DNA from: Anoxybacillus flavithermus
GTDB taxonomy: Bacteria; Bacillota; Bacilli; Bacillales; Anoxybacillaceae
DNA length: 64,000 nt
Direction: 5' to 3'
NCBI RefSeq assembly: GCF_002742685.1
Contig: NZ_PEDM01000012.1
Coordinates: forward strand, 1 to 64,000
The notes beneath the pieces were generated by a model. That model had not been told where the DNA came from. It was given only the letters and a program-made list of their open reading frames with translations, and searched no databases. The translations under genes and the position numbers were made by a program. Position 1 is the stretch's first letter, and the number at the start of each line of letters is the position of its first letter. Below, in pieces: positions 54,486 to 62,391 of this stretch.

Positions 54486-54517
54486 AAAGCATGGGAAATG
54501 CTTGCCCATGCCTTTTA
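54486..54517. terminator. Bidirectional terminator between ATPase fragment and regulator gene
   Basis: AAAGCATGGG / CCCATGCCTTT around a 9-nt loop, followed by TTTATG on the plus strand and TTTC on the minus strand. It lies between convergent genes. Confidence 0.75.
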
Positions 54518-54527
54518 TGTTTTACAT

Positions 54528-55130
54528 TTAAGGTTCAATGATTCCTTCTTTTATTGCTTTCACTACCGCTCCAACTCGAGAATCAACTCGCAGTTTCTTT
54601 ATGATGGTAGAAACATGGTGTTCTACTGTTCGGCGGCTTAGATTTAATGAATGACTAATATTCTCGTTTGTTTTATCTTGAGCAATTAATTTTAGAATGA
54701 CAAGTTCCATTTTCGTTAGAGAAATGTTTTCTTCTTCATCTACATCATTCGGAAAAAATGCGAACCCTTCATATGCTCGGCGTATTGCATTCGCTAACTG
54801 AAGGATAGACTCCTCTTTTACTACAAATGCAGATGCCCCAGCATGTTTCGCAGCTCTTATGTATTCGCTATAGTTATATCCAGATAAAATGACAACTTTG
54901 CAATTTGGATATAACATTTTCATCTTCTTTGTCCACTCTAATCCATTTCCATCTTTTAAACGAATATCCATTACGATCACATGAGGATTCAATGTTTCGA
55001 TAGATTCTTGTAGCTGAGATAAATGTAAAACTGTTCCCACAACGTACATATCTTCTTCTCTTTCAAGCAATTCTTTTAATCCTTCAATCATAAGCACATG
55101 ATCATCAACTAGTAATACTTTTATCTTCAT
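54528..55130 (-). CDS. LuxR/NarL-type response regulator (ComA-like)
   Basis: A 200-aa regulator. The receiver domain (about 3-120) has the acidic pocket LLVDDH and phospho-acceptor VIVMDIRLKDGNG. The C-terminal HTH_LuxR domain is LTKMELVILKLIAQDKTNENISHSLNLSRRTVEHHVSTIIKKLRV. ATG at 55130 follows GAGGAGGTGG; a six-residue in-frame extension was dropped. It overlaps the kinase gene by 26 nt, so the two form one unit. Its arrangement after a kinase and a ComQ-like gene parallels comQXPA. Proposed to bind the 32-bp palindromes. Confidence 0.9.
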   Translation of the reverse strand: MKIKVLLVDDHVLMIEGLKELLEREEDMYVVGTVLHLSQLQESIETLNPHVIVMDIRLKDGNGLEWTKKMKMLYPNCKVVILSGYNYSEYIRAAKHAGASAFVVKEESILQLANAIRRAYEGFAFFPNDVDEEENISLTKMELVILKLIAQDKTNENISHSLNLSRRTVEHHVSTIIKKLRVDSRVGAVVKAIKEGIIEP

Positions 55131-56685
55131 ACTTTTCCACCTCCTCAAATGGAATCATTATAAAAATCCGTGTTCCGAGTTGCTGGTCGGAATATATGTC
55201 CCATCTTCCGCCTAACATATATAATTGTTTTTCAATGGAAGCTAATCCGAAGCGATGTTGTTTAATTGCTTCATACGTGTTTATAGGGATAGAAAACCCT
55301 TTTCCATCATCTTCAACAGAAATGTGCAACATATCATCTTCTTCCCATATGGAAATAATGATGGATGTAGCTTCCGCGTGTTTGACAGCGTTATAAGTAA
55401 GCTCACGAATGATTCGGTAAAGAGTAATTTGTAGTGTCGAAGGAATAATTCGTAATCCCAAGTCATAATATACTTCGATATCAAGATGGCTCTCTAGGCG
55501 AACTTTATTTCTTAACTCATATAAGCTATTTTCTAAGCCGATATCTTCAACAAACATCGGATATAAATGCTCACACATGTTACGTACTTCACGAATTTTA
55601 CTTTGTAATAAATTGTGAATTTGTTTCTCGCTTTCTTCATTTTTTCCTAATTGAATTCTTTTCCAGATGGCGATAAGCCCTTGCAATATTTCATCATGCA
55701 AAAACATGGCCATCCTCCATTTTTCATATTCTTGAATGGAATATTCCTGTTTGTTATTCAAACTATCCACTTTTTGCTCTGTTCGATGTGTGAAGTACAT
55801 GTGAATGGTTTGATATATAGTAATAGAAAAGATAAGAAATATATTTACAGGAAATAAAGGGATATGGTGATCAATTACTAACAGTACAACATTACAAATA
55901 ATTAAACTTATACATAAAACGGCAATTTTTTTACCCATTTTCTTGGCAGCAACACGCCAACTTGCAATCCCTTGCTTAGTTAATAAGTATGAAAGGACGA
56001 GAGGAAAGAAAATCATACTTACTAGCGTGTAATGAAACGAAAGAATCGAAAAACCAAATAATATGTTTGGAAGAAGGCTTAAAAGTATAACAGGTGCAAA
56101 TGATACACATAATCCAGCAACAAGCATGAACAATTCGTTTTTTATTTTTTTTGAGTTCGAGCGAAGATGGAACGCAATTAATGCGACGCATGTACCAACA
56201 GCCATAACCATATTAAGTACGATAAACAATCGGGCAATGGTTTTTATAGATGTTTCATCTACAACTGCACTTCCCAAAATATAAGTGACGAAACAACCTA
56301 TACTCGTCCACTTTGTAATAGAGGAAACATAGTGGAAAGGTCTTGGTCTCGTTGAACTCGGAAAATATTTAAAAAATTCAAGGAGTGCGTAAGGCGCTAA
56401 ACAAACAGCGAAAGCCTCAACCATTTGTGCTGTCTGCATCCCTCGGCTTGAAGGAATGGCAGATATAATTGCAATCGCACTAATACACATTAAAGCAAAA
56501 AAGCGTTGTACAACAATGGATGTTGGTTTTTGAATATACGTATATTTACCAATTAATAAGAAAAACATCCCGATGAATAAAACAATATAATAAGGATGTT
56601 TCATATATTTTTCATATGTTTCGATCAAAATATAAGTAATAAGGAAAAGTGAGAAAAACCAAATACCTGTCAAATGTCTATCCAT
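55105..56685 (-). CDS. Membrane sensor histidine kinase, ComP-like
   Basis: A 526-aa kinase with a long N-terminal sensor region of about eight transmembrane helices (residues 1-300) and no large extracellular domain. A HisKA_3-type dimerisation helix has the phospho-acceptor His in MAMFLHDEILQGLIAIWKR, and the HATPase domain has ELTYNAVKHAEAT, VEDDGKGF and FGLASIEKQLYMLGGRW. The architecture is that of ComP and other NarL-partner kinases sensing a membrane-permeable or surface ligand, though shorter than B. subtilis ComP (769 aa). It starts 4 nt after the ComQ-like pseudogene. Confidence 0.88.
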   Translation of the reverse strand: MDRHLTGIWFFSLFLITYILIETYEKYMKHPYYIVLFIGMFFLLIGKYTYIQKPTSIVVQRFFALMCISAIAIISAIPSSRGMQTAQMVEAFAVCLAPYALLEFFKYFPSSTRPRPFHYVSSITKWTSIGCFVTYILGSAVVDETSIKTIARLFIVLNMVMAVGTCVALIAFHLRSNSKKIKNELFMLVAGLCVSFAPVILLSLLPNILFGFSILSFHYTLVSMIFFPLVLSYLLTKQGIASWRVAAKKMGKKIAVLCISLIICNVVLLVIDHHIPLFPVNIFLIFSITIYQTIHMYFTHRTEQKVDSLNNKQEYSIQEYEKWRMAMFLHDEILQGLIAIWKRIQLGKNEESEKQIHNLLQSKIREVRNMCEHLYPMFVEDIGLENSLYELRNKVRLESHLDIEVYYDLGLRIIPSTLQITLYRIIRELTYNAVKHAEATSIIISIWEEDDMLHISVEDDGKGFSIPINTYEAIKQHRFGLASIEKQLYMLGGRWDIYSDQQLGTRIFIMIPFEEVEKYEDKSITS

Positions 56686-56689
56686 TGTA

Positions 56690-57618
56690 TCACGAACTTT
56701 CTAAGTATGTTTTTAGTTCATAAATGGCTTCCTGTTTTTCTGGAAAGCGAATTTTTACTTGTTTTATTGCACGTTTCATGTATATATCAGAGAGAACAAA
56801 ACAGTAGTCCAATGCCCCTGTTTTTTGTATATAATTTCTTATTAATGTAATATGGTCTATAAAATTAGGGCAATTTAAATTGTTCAATAACCACCCATTA
56901 TCATGCATCAAACTGTATTCTAAGGCTTTAATAAGAGGCAAAGTCGCTTTTTTACATATCAAGTCATTTTTTGTCACATAAAATATCCTTTGCATCATTA
57001 CGCAGTTGACCACTTATTCCGACATACGTTGCAATGTCGTACCATTTGTACGCCAAAGGGCCAGCTCCTAGCTGACAAACAAGTCTTGTTAATGATGATG
57101 ATTTTTGTGAGATCAGCTTAAAATATTGTTCTTCTGTCGGAACGGATGTATCAAATAGTAAAATGCAAATCGTTCCATTGTCCATTACATGCTTCCTTCA
57201 GTTTCTTTCATCATGCGACATATTTCTTCTCTTAAAGTTTCGAGGTGTATGCAAAGCAATTAAATGTATGGCTTCGACAAATAATGTATTAGCGACCACA
57301 ATCATTTCGCCTATAGATGTATGTTCTCGCATAGCATTGTTTTTTTCTCGTCCGCAATATCATCAAAGAGATCTGTTGCTAAAATTAAAAACTCAATGGC
57401 GGAAGCGTATGGAATAACTATTTCAATTTGTACATGGTTGTGAAATTTTGCGATATGAGTATAGAACTCCCCCCACCAGTATGTTTATGAAATAATTTTC
57501 CGGGAAAATGGAGTAAAAATTGAATACGTTCACATACTTCTTTTTGAATGAGTGAGTATTCGTCTAAATCGTGCAACATAAATGACTGCATTTCTCTTCT
57601 TATATCAGTCAAAGCCAC
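56690..57618 (-). pseudogene. Degenerate ComQ-like isoprenyl-diphosphate synthase / peptide prenyltransferase gene
   Basis: Joining frames on the minus strand gives a polyprenyl-synthase-like protein: TGGGSSILISQNFT, then IPYASAIEFLILATDLFDDIADE (DDxxD first Asp-rich motif), NAMREHTSIGEMIVVANTLF, GQWNDLHF, LTRLVCQLGAG, YDIATYVGISGQLRNDAKDIL (second motif) and NDLICKKATLPLIKALEY. The total (about 300 codons) equals ComQ, which prenylates the ComX pheromone. At least five frame changes (near 57420, 57345, 57240, 57190, 56985), several in A-runs, break it. GTG at 57618 overlaps the upstream 56-aa ORF. Neighbours on both sides are intact, favouring real decay over sequencing error. Confidence 0.75.
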
Positions 57619-57779
57619 TGATCTCCTCTTTCGTTGCTTAACTCTTTATTGTTAAAATGCTCTCTAAGCGACAGAAATGCCTCAAGAGAAAGTAATCCTC
57701 TCGCATGCTCCCAGTCTGCTTGTGTCATAACTTTTTTCTTATTCATTTCCTGAATCATCATCCATAAGTTCTTTTCCAT
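57609..57779 (-). CDS. 56-aa peptide with Trp near C-terminus; candidate pheromone precursor
   Basis: A short ORF beginning MEKNLWMMIQEMNKKK and ending NERGDQWL. ATG at 57779 is just after GGAGGGAAA, a good Shine-Dalgarno, and a TATAAT lies at 57818-57813. No signal peptide. Its 3' end overlaps the ComQ-like start by about 10 nt. ComX precursors are similar in size (about 55 aa) with a prenylated Trp near the C-terminus, but comX lies after comQ, not before, and I see no sequence match to ComX. The role as pheromone is therefore a hypothesis; it could be an unrelated small protein. Confidence 0.5.
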   Translation of the reverse strand: MEKNLWMMIQEMNKKKVMTQADWEHARGLLSLEAFLSLREHFNNKELSNERGDQWL

Positions 57780-57812
57780 TTTCCCTCCAATCCTTTTTAT
57801 ACAAAATTCTAC

Positions 57813-57818
57813 ATTATA
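57813..57818 (-). promoter_or_regulatory. Probable -10 of the leftward signalling operon
   Basis: TATAAT on the minus strand, 34 nt before the 56-aa ORF start. No good -35 is seen, consistent with an activator-dependent promoter. The 32-bp palindrome is centred about 60 bp upstream of the expected start site. Confidence 0.5.
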
Positions 57819-57850
57819 ATGAAACATTTGTCATTTATTTTTGAAAATAG

Positions 57851-57882
57851 GTATTTTCCGCAATGAAATTTGCGGAAAATAC
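57851..57882. promoter_or_regulatory. Operator B: 32-bp palindrome, copy 2, in the divergent promoter
   Basis: The perfect 13-bp arms GTATTTTCCGCAA and TTGCGGAAAATAC surround TGAAAT. A rightward -10 (TATGAT, 57886-57891) begins 4 nt after the right arm, so the palindrome covers the -35 position. The hexamers CCGCAA and TTGCGG are the half-sites of the published B. subtilis ComA box (TTGCGG-N4-CCGCAA) but in everted order with 6-bp spacing. It probably serves both the secreted-protein operon and the signalling operon. Confidence 0.8.
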
Positions 57883-57961
57883 GGATATGATAGGCTGGAA
57901 GTTTGTGATAGACTGAGAGCGAGCCGGCTCGAGAAAATTCTAAATTAAGGTGGGGAAGAAA

Positions 57962-58387
57962 ATGAGGAAGAAGCTTAAGAAATACTACAATTTAGGACTC
58001 TCTCTAGCTATGGGAATTGGGGTTTTGACTTTTGCAAACTTCACTTATGCTAGCGATGATAATATTGGTTTTAGTTTCGAGCTGAAGCCTAACTATGGAA
58101 ATAGTTATTCTGAATCTCGATATAGACAGACTACTGATCCGAATAACAAATGGAAGGTGAATTTAACTTATTCTTCTGAAGGGGTCGGTTCTATCGCTAC
58201 TTTCTGGTTAGATAAATCTGGGACAAGGGTATCTGATACACATGATGTAAAGCAAGGTAGCGGTGCCCATTATTATTCAGCTTTTAGTACGGCAAATCAA
58301 TCAAATGTACGTTTAGGGGCTGAAAACAATAACTATAGTCCAGATAGCTACGTAATAAGTGGTTACTGGGATGAAGAAACAAATTAA
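57962..58387 (+). CDS. Secreted small protein, DUF2712-like
   Basis: A 141-aa precursor with a classical signal peptide (basic MRKKLKKYY, hydrophobic core 10-26, predicted cleavage after TYA at 30). The mature part of about 111 residues is Tyr/Ser/Asn-rich with no Cys (DDNIGFSFELKPNYGNSYSE ... ISGYWDEETN), and looks beta-rich. From memory it resembles DUF2712 proteins of Bacillus, whose function is unknown. ATG at 57962 follows AAGGTGGGG; a GTG 12 nt upstream overlaps that Shine-Dalgarno. It is the first gene after operator B, followed by a stem-loop and the ABC genes. A secreted effector, bacteriocin-like or adhesive product are all possible. Confidence 0.75.
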   Translation: MRKKLKKYYNLGLSLAMGIGVLTFANFTYASDDNIGFSFELKPNYGNSYSESRYRQTTDPNNKWKVNLTYSSEGVGSIATFWLDKSGTRVSDTHDVKQGSGAHYYSAFSTANQSNVRLGAENNNYSPDSYVISGYWDEETN

Positions 58388-58401
58388 TGGAATACTTGTT
58401 T

Positions 58402-58433
58402 ACCTAGGATGATTATTTATGATCATCTTAGGT
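58402..58433 (+). terminator. Stem-loop between secreted protein and transporter genes
   Basis: The 12-bp stem ACCTAGGATGAT / ATCATCTTAGGT (one G-U pair, 8-nt loop) is followed by CCTCCTCTC, not a T-run. It probably acts as partial attenuator or mRNA stabiliser, giving more of the secreted protein than of the transporter. Confidence 0.6.
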
Positions 58434-58473
58434 CCTCCTCTCAATAAACCATGAAAAAAGTTGAGTGATAAAA

Positions 58474-59244
58474 ATGATGTGTAGTCATATGTATAGAATC
58501 CTAAAAAATAAACGATCTTGGCTTTCTTTTTGTATTGTTTTATGTATACCATTTTTTGAAATTGTACAGTTGCTCATGTATCAAAAAAATTCAAATGAAG
58601 TTTTTCATCCTGCTTTTGCGTTTTTTCTGACAGGTTCAAGTATTGGACATGCACCACAAATTATGTTGATTTGGTTTTTACCTATTTACTTTTTAATGTT
58701 AGTGGCAGATGATCCAATTCAAGATTATCAAACGGGGTATCGTTATATTCTGATAAGTAAAATCGGAAAGAAAAAATATGTTTTGCATAAGATGCTGTTA
58801 TCGTTTGTCTTGTCTTTTGTTACTATGCTCGTTGCATTAGCTGTAAACTTTATGACTGTTTCAATTATTTTCTCAGGGGGTACTTTCACGAAAGGAGTGA
58901 TGGATTTAAACATTGAAGACAACACGTTGTTTCAATTTAGTGTAAATCATCCATATATAGCAATATTGGTTTTTTCTATAATAAGTTGTTTTATGTCTGG
59001 GTTGGCAGGATTACTTGGGAGCAGTATGAGTTTGTTTTTTCTTGATCGAAAATATGCCTATGCCGCTTCGTTTCTTGTTTGGTTTTTAATGATTTTAAAA
59101 AGAGACTCTATTGTGTATCTTTTTCAACCTTTTACCGAATACGGACTAGGCGTGCTTGTTCCAACTATTTTGTTCGCTAAGTTTGTATTCTTACTGATTG
59201 CCATTTTTGTATTTGTGTATGAGGTTAAATACAATGAAAGCTAA
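58474..59244 (+). CDS. ABC transporter membrane subunit 1 (unclassified)
   Basis: A 256-aa protein with six hydrophobic helices in ABC-2-permease style (N-terminal MYRILKNKRSWLSFCIVLCI, ending VFVYEVKYNES). No catalytic motif. ATG at 58474 is chosen over a GTG 9 nt upstream; the Shine-Dalgarno is weak. First of three successive membrane genes that overlap each other, followed by the ATPase, so it is taken as a transporter subunit. Family not recognised. Confidence 0.75.
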   Translation: MMCSHMYRILKNKRSWLSFCIVLCIPFFEIVQLLMYQKNSNEVFHPAFAFFLTGSSIGHAPQIMLIWFLPIYFLMLVADDPIQDYQTGYRYILISKIGKKKYVLHKMLLSFVLSFVTMLVALAVNFMTVSIIFSGGTFTKGVMDLNIEDNTLFQFSVNHPYIAILVFSIISCFMSGLAGLLGSSMSLFFLDRKYAYAASFLVWFLMILKRDSIVYLFQPFTEYGLGVLVPTILFAKFVFLLIAIFVFVYEVKYNES

Positions 59245-59956
59245 AAGAGCGATTATAGTTATTATCTTGTGGGTGTTTTTTTCATTCGTTTGGTTTATTC
59301 AAAATAGACATTTTGTATTTCAAAGTCATTTACGCCTTTCGTTTGTGGAAGCATTGTCACTCATGAATAGTAGTGCAGTTGGATATAGTTCGATACAAGC
59401 GTATGCTTTGTTTTATACTATTCCGTTTATCGTTTGTTTAAATCATTTCTTTTTATTGAAGCCTATTTATTGTATTGTACGGTTTGCAAAACGGAGACAT
59501 TTATATGTACGAGAATTTATTGAAATAGTTATTGTAGCGATAGTTTTTTCTTTTATGCATACGTTTGTCAATGTATTATGGACGAGTCGTTTTTTTTCTT
59601 TTGAACAGTTACAGGAAGTGAGCTTTTTTCATATCGCTCTATGCAACGGTGTTCTATTGTCGCTATTTTATACATCTGTTGGTCTTATATATCAATGCTT
59701 TAAAGATTTAACACGCCAATCAAACGTAGCATTCTTTCTAACATTGCTTCTTGTTGGATTATGGTTTTTTATGGAAAAGTTATTTATATTTACATCGTGG
59801 GGGCCGATGAAGGACTTAACCATATATACACAATGGTTTGAAAATCGCTGGACGATAATAGAGTTTCTATTTGCTTATATAAGACAAGCTCTTCTCGTTT
59901 TCTTGCTTTTCTTTATGTATTCATTTTTATATGAAAGAAAGGATTTTATTTCATGA
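59234..59956 (+). CDS. ABC transporter membrane subunit 2 (unclassified)
   Basis: A 240-aa protein with six hydrophobic helices, starting MKAKRAIIVIILWVFFSFVW. It overlaps the preceding gene by 11 nt; ATG at 59234 has GAGG at a suitable distance, so the longer in-frame extension is discarded. Very low similarity to subunit 1, but same size and topology. Not recognised. Confidence 0.72.
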   Translation: MKAKRAIIVIILWVFFSFVWFIQNRHFVFQSHLRLSFVEALSLMNSSAVGYSSIQAYALFYTIPFIVCLNHFFLLKPIYCIVRFAKRRHLYVREFIEIVIVAIVFSFMHTFVNVLWTSRFFSFEQLQEVSFFHIALCNGVLLSLFYTSVGLIYQCFKDLTRQSNVAFFLTLLLVGLWFFMEKLFIFTSWGPMKDLTIYTQWFENRWTIIEFLFAYIRQALLVFLLFFMYSFLYERKDFIS

Positions 59957-60672
59957 TTCGTCATTTTTCTTTTTTCCTTTTTGTTGTAGGCTCATTTATT
60001 GTTCAAGCGATTTTTTCAAATCATTTTCAACTTTTTTCTTTTTACGGTTCGTTTGTTGACGGTGTTCCGTTTACACTTTCACATGGTTTAGTATATAAAT
60101 ATTTGCTTATTTGGTATTTGCCGATTGCTAGCATAAGTTTTTATTTCTCAGGTTATTTAGAAGATGTGAGAAAGTACGCAATTGTTCTTTTTGTACGTAG
60201 CTACAATAGGATGAAATGGATGTTAAACCAATATATATATGCATTTGTTGTCACGATGATTTTTATCTTTATTCAAACATTTATCATGTTTTTATTTCGT
60301 GCATGTAGTGAAAATATATGGACACCGAATGGTATAAAAGGCTTGTGTATGTATTTATTATCCATATATACACTTATTTGTTTGCAATTGTTTTTAGAAT
60401 TATATGTTGGAGCTAGGTTTTCTCATCTCATTGTCAATTTGTATGTTATATTGTCTATTTTATTGTCAAATGAATTGCACGATGGACTGAATTGGTTGCA
60501 TTATTTTTTCATTCCTGATCATGGGATGGGATTTCGCAATGGGTTAAGTAGTTCAACTGCTTTTGAACAATACGTTATCCATTTTTCTATAGGGTGTTTG
60601 GTCTTGTTATTTAGCCAATTTTTACTCGTTTCTTTTTCGGTTCGAAAAACAAAAAAAATGGACTGGTTATAA
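59953..60672 (+). CDS. ABC transporter membrane subunit 3 (unclassified)
   Basis: A 239-aa protein with six hydrophobic helices, starting MIRHFSFFLFVVGSFIVQAIF and ending VSFSVRKTKKMDWL. The start overlaps the previous stop (ATGA). Having three different membrane subunits for one ATPase is unusual. It is rich in Phe and A/T-biased codons compared with the housekeeping genes, suggesting acquisition. Confidence 0.72.
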   Translation: MIRHFSFFLFVVGSFIVQAIFSNHFQLFSFYGSFVDGVPFTLSHGLVYKYLLIWYLPIASISFYFSGYLEDVRKYAIVLFVRSYNRMKWMLNQYIYAFVVTMIFIFIQTFIMFLFRACSENIWTPNGIKGLCMYLLSIYTLICLQLFLELYVGARFSHLIVNLYVILSILLSNELHDGLNWLHYFFIPDHGMGFRNGLSSSTAFEQYVIHFSIGCLVLLFSQFLLVSFSVRKTKKMDWL

Positions 60673-60687
60673 AGTGAGGAGATGGAA

Positions 60688-61314
60688 ATGATAGAAGTTC
60701 GTCATTTGAGTAAAAAAATAAAAAGTACGTACGTATTAAAAGATATATGTTATCAATTTGAAGAGGGGAAAATTTACGGATTATTCGGAAAAAACGGATC
60801 TGGGAAGACGATGTTACTACGTGCTTTGGCAGGTTTAATTGTTCCGACTGAGGGTGAAGTCGTGATAAATAGGAAAGTGTTACATAGAGACATATCATTT
60901 CCACCTAGTATAGGGATAATTATAGAAAATATGGAGCTTCTACCTCAATACGATGCATATACAAATCTTTATATTTTGTCAAAAGTTAAAAAAGTTGCTT
61001 CAGAAGGAGAGATTAGAAAGGCACTTCAACGTGTTGGATTAGATCCATTTTTAAAAACAAAAGTAAAAAAATATTCATTAGGAATGAAGCAACGTTTGAA
61101 TATTGCCCAAGCCATTTTTGAAAAGCCGCATATCATTTTATTGGATGAGCCTACAAATGCAATTGATGATGAAGGAGTCGAACTCGTTCAGCAAATTCTT
61201 TTAGAAGAGAAAAAAAGAGGAGCCACTATTATTCTAGCAAGCCATATCAAAGAAGATTTACAACATTTATGTGACGTTGCTTTAAAAATGAGCGAAGGGA
61301 AGCTTCTTCTATGA
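60688..61314 (+). CDS. ABC transporter ATPase (exporter/immunity type)
   Basis: A 208-aa ATPase. Walker A is GLFGKNGSGKTMLLRALAG, the Q-loop region is IGIIIENMELLPQYDAY, the signature is YSLGMKQRLNIAQA, Walker B is IILLDEPTNAID and the switch His is LASHIKED. The short BcrA-like form suits export or self-protection. The second of two ATGs (60688) is better spaced from GAGGAG than the first. It overlaps the next gene by 4 nt. The fragment at 54135-54485 is its paralogue. Confidence 0.9.
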   Translation: MIEVRHLSKKIKSTYVLKDICYQFEEGKIYGLFGKNGSGKTMLLRALAGLIVPTEGEVVINRKVLHRDISFPPSIGIIIENMELLPQYDAYTNLYILSKVKKVASEGEIRKALQRVGLDPFLKTKVKKYSLGMKQRLNIAQAIFEKPHIILLDEPTNAIDDEGVELVQQILLEEKKRGATIILASHIKEDLQHLCDVALKMSEGKLLL

Positions 61315-61916
61315 ATAAAGGGAAACTTGCTATTTTTTTGAGTATTATTCTCTTGTGTATCGCTGTTTTCACCTTCCAATATACAAATATTTTTGGTGAT
61401 AAACAACTAAAGCAGATCGTCATACAATCAGGAGATTATGTTGTTGGGAGAAACATGGGTGAGGGAATATATGATGTAATCGCATTAAATGGGCAAGTAA
61501 AATTTATGCAGATGAAAATGAATGAGGGAGACCGATGGCTGGCTGTTCGTTTGCGTCATGGGGAGCATGTATACGTAGAAGGGGATGGGAAAGTTCGTCT
61601 TCAGCCCTCACGATTTGAAAAAATAGAGGAAAGAGGGGATGGGATTTATCAAATTAAACATTCTGGTTTCTATGTTGTAGGCAGGCAAATTCCCGAAGGG
61701 GAATATATAATCACTTATTTGACCAAGAATACAGAAGAAAAACCGTTTGTCCAGCTTTTATCGTCAAAGCGTGATGTCATTCATACGTATGACTTTCAAA
61801 ATAGGAAAGATAAATATTATAAAGTAGTTTGCAAAAAAGGGCAGATTCTCGAAGTGTACAAAAATTTATTTGCTGAGTCGAAACATGTGCTCGTCATTCT
61901 TAAGAAAAACGAATAG
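61311..61916 (+). CDS. Membrane-anchored protein with two tandem repeats
   Basis: A 201-aa protein with an N-terminal transmembrane anchor (MNKGKLAIFLSIILLCIAVF) and an outside part that is an internal duplication: SGDYVVGRNMGEGIYDVIA (about 41-59) and SGFYVVGRQIPEGEYIITY (about 118-136). Similar SGxYxVGxDIPxGxY units occur in uncharacterised surface proteins of Firmicutes. The start overlaps the ATPase stop. As last gene of the operon it may bind the secreted protein or act in immunity; this is inference. Confidence 0.75.
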   Translation: MNKGKLAIFLSIILLCIAVFTFQYTNIFGDKQLKQIVIQSGDYVVGRNMGEGIYDVIALNGQVKFMQMKMNEGDRWLAVRLRHGEHVYVEGDGKVRLQPSRFEKIEERGDGIYQIKHSGFYVVGRQIPEGEYIITYLTKNTEEKPFVQLLSSKRDVIHTYDFQNRKDKYYKVVCKKGQILEVYKNLFAESKHVLVILKKNE

Positions 61917-61998
61917 CATATACTATGTAGATACCGTCAAGAATGTTGTGCAATGTAAGATAGGGTATTTCTGAAATGGATTTAGGGGGCATTTTGAT

Positions 61999-62379
61999 TT
62001 ATCGTGTTTGTGGAAGGTGGTTTATATGTCCTTGACACGTATGGACGCGATGGACGACACGATGGTGTGGATGTTCCACTTGACAGAGCGTCGTTCCCTC
62101 ATGTCCGCCAGGCTTTTTGCCAGACGGTTCACGAGAGGAGCGCTTTTTCTCGAAACGGTCAGAAGATGGGGGCAGATGGCTATTAGAGCTGTTTTTTTTC
62201 GTGCGTGCTTCCAGCTTTTGAACGCGATATGTCAGTTGTTCATTTTCTTTACGTAGCTGTTTGTTTTCTTGACGCAAATATTCATTTTCTTGAATGAGTT
62301 GATGAATGAGCTGTTTTTGTTGTTGGACTTTGCCCATTAAGCTCTCAACCGTAAATACAGCTTGTTGTACCGTCAACAT
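61999..62379 (-). pseudogene. IS66-type transposase, N-terminal fragment
   Basis: Starts MLTVQQAVFTVESLMGK behind GGAGGTGAATCGC; the coiled-coil segment (LIQENEYLRQENKQLRKENEQ) is followed by the IS66 TnpC-type N-terminal motif KKNSSNSHLPPSSDRFEKK and SGKKPGGHEGTTL. Homology stops at VHTCQG, where the zinc-finger region should continue; the remaining residues to 61999 are unrelated. The catalytic domain is entirely missing, so the element is dead. It lies opposite to and between the flanking ABC genes. Confidence 0.85.
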
Positions 62380-62391
62380 GCGATTCACCTC

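Noticed and set aside
57496-57508. TTTTCCGGGAAAA as a Noc-binding site
   Set aside because: It has an odd-length core and does not match the Noc consensus ATTTCCCGGGAAAT; it lies in a pseudogene.
56690-57618. Frameshifts in the ComQ-like gene as simple homopolymer sequencing errors
   Set aside because: Five or more shifts cluster in one gene while flanking genes with equally long A/T runs are intact; not fully excluded.
57962-58387. Lactococcin 972-type bacteriocin
   Set aside because: Length and sequence differ and the characteristic lactococcin 972 pattern is not seen; the DUF2712-like match is closer.
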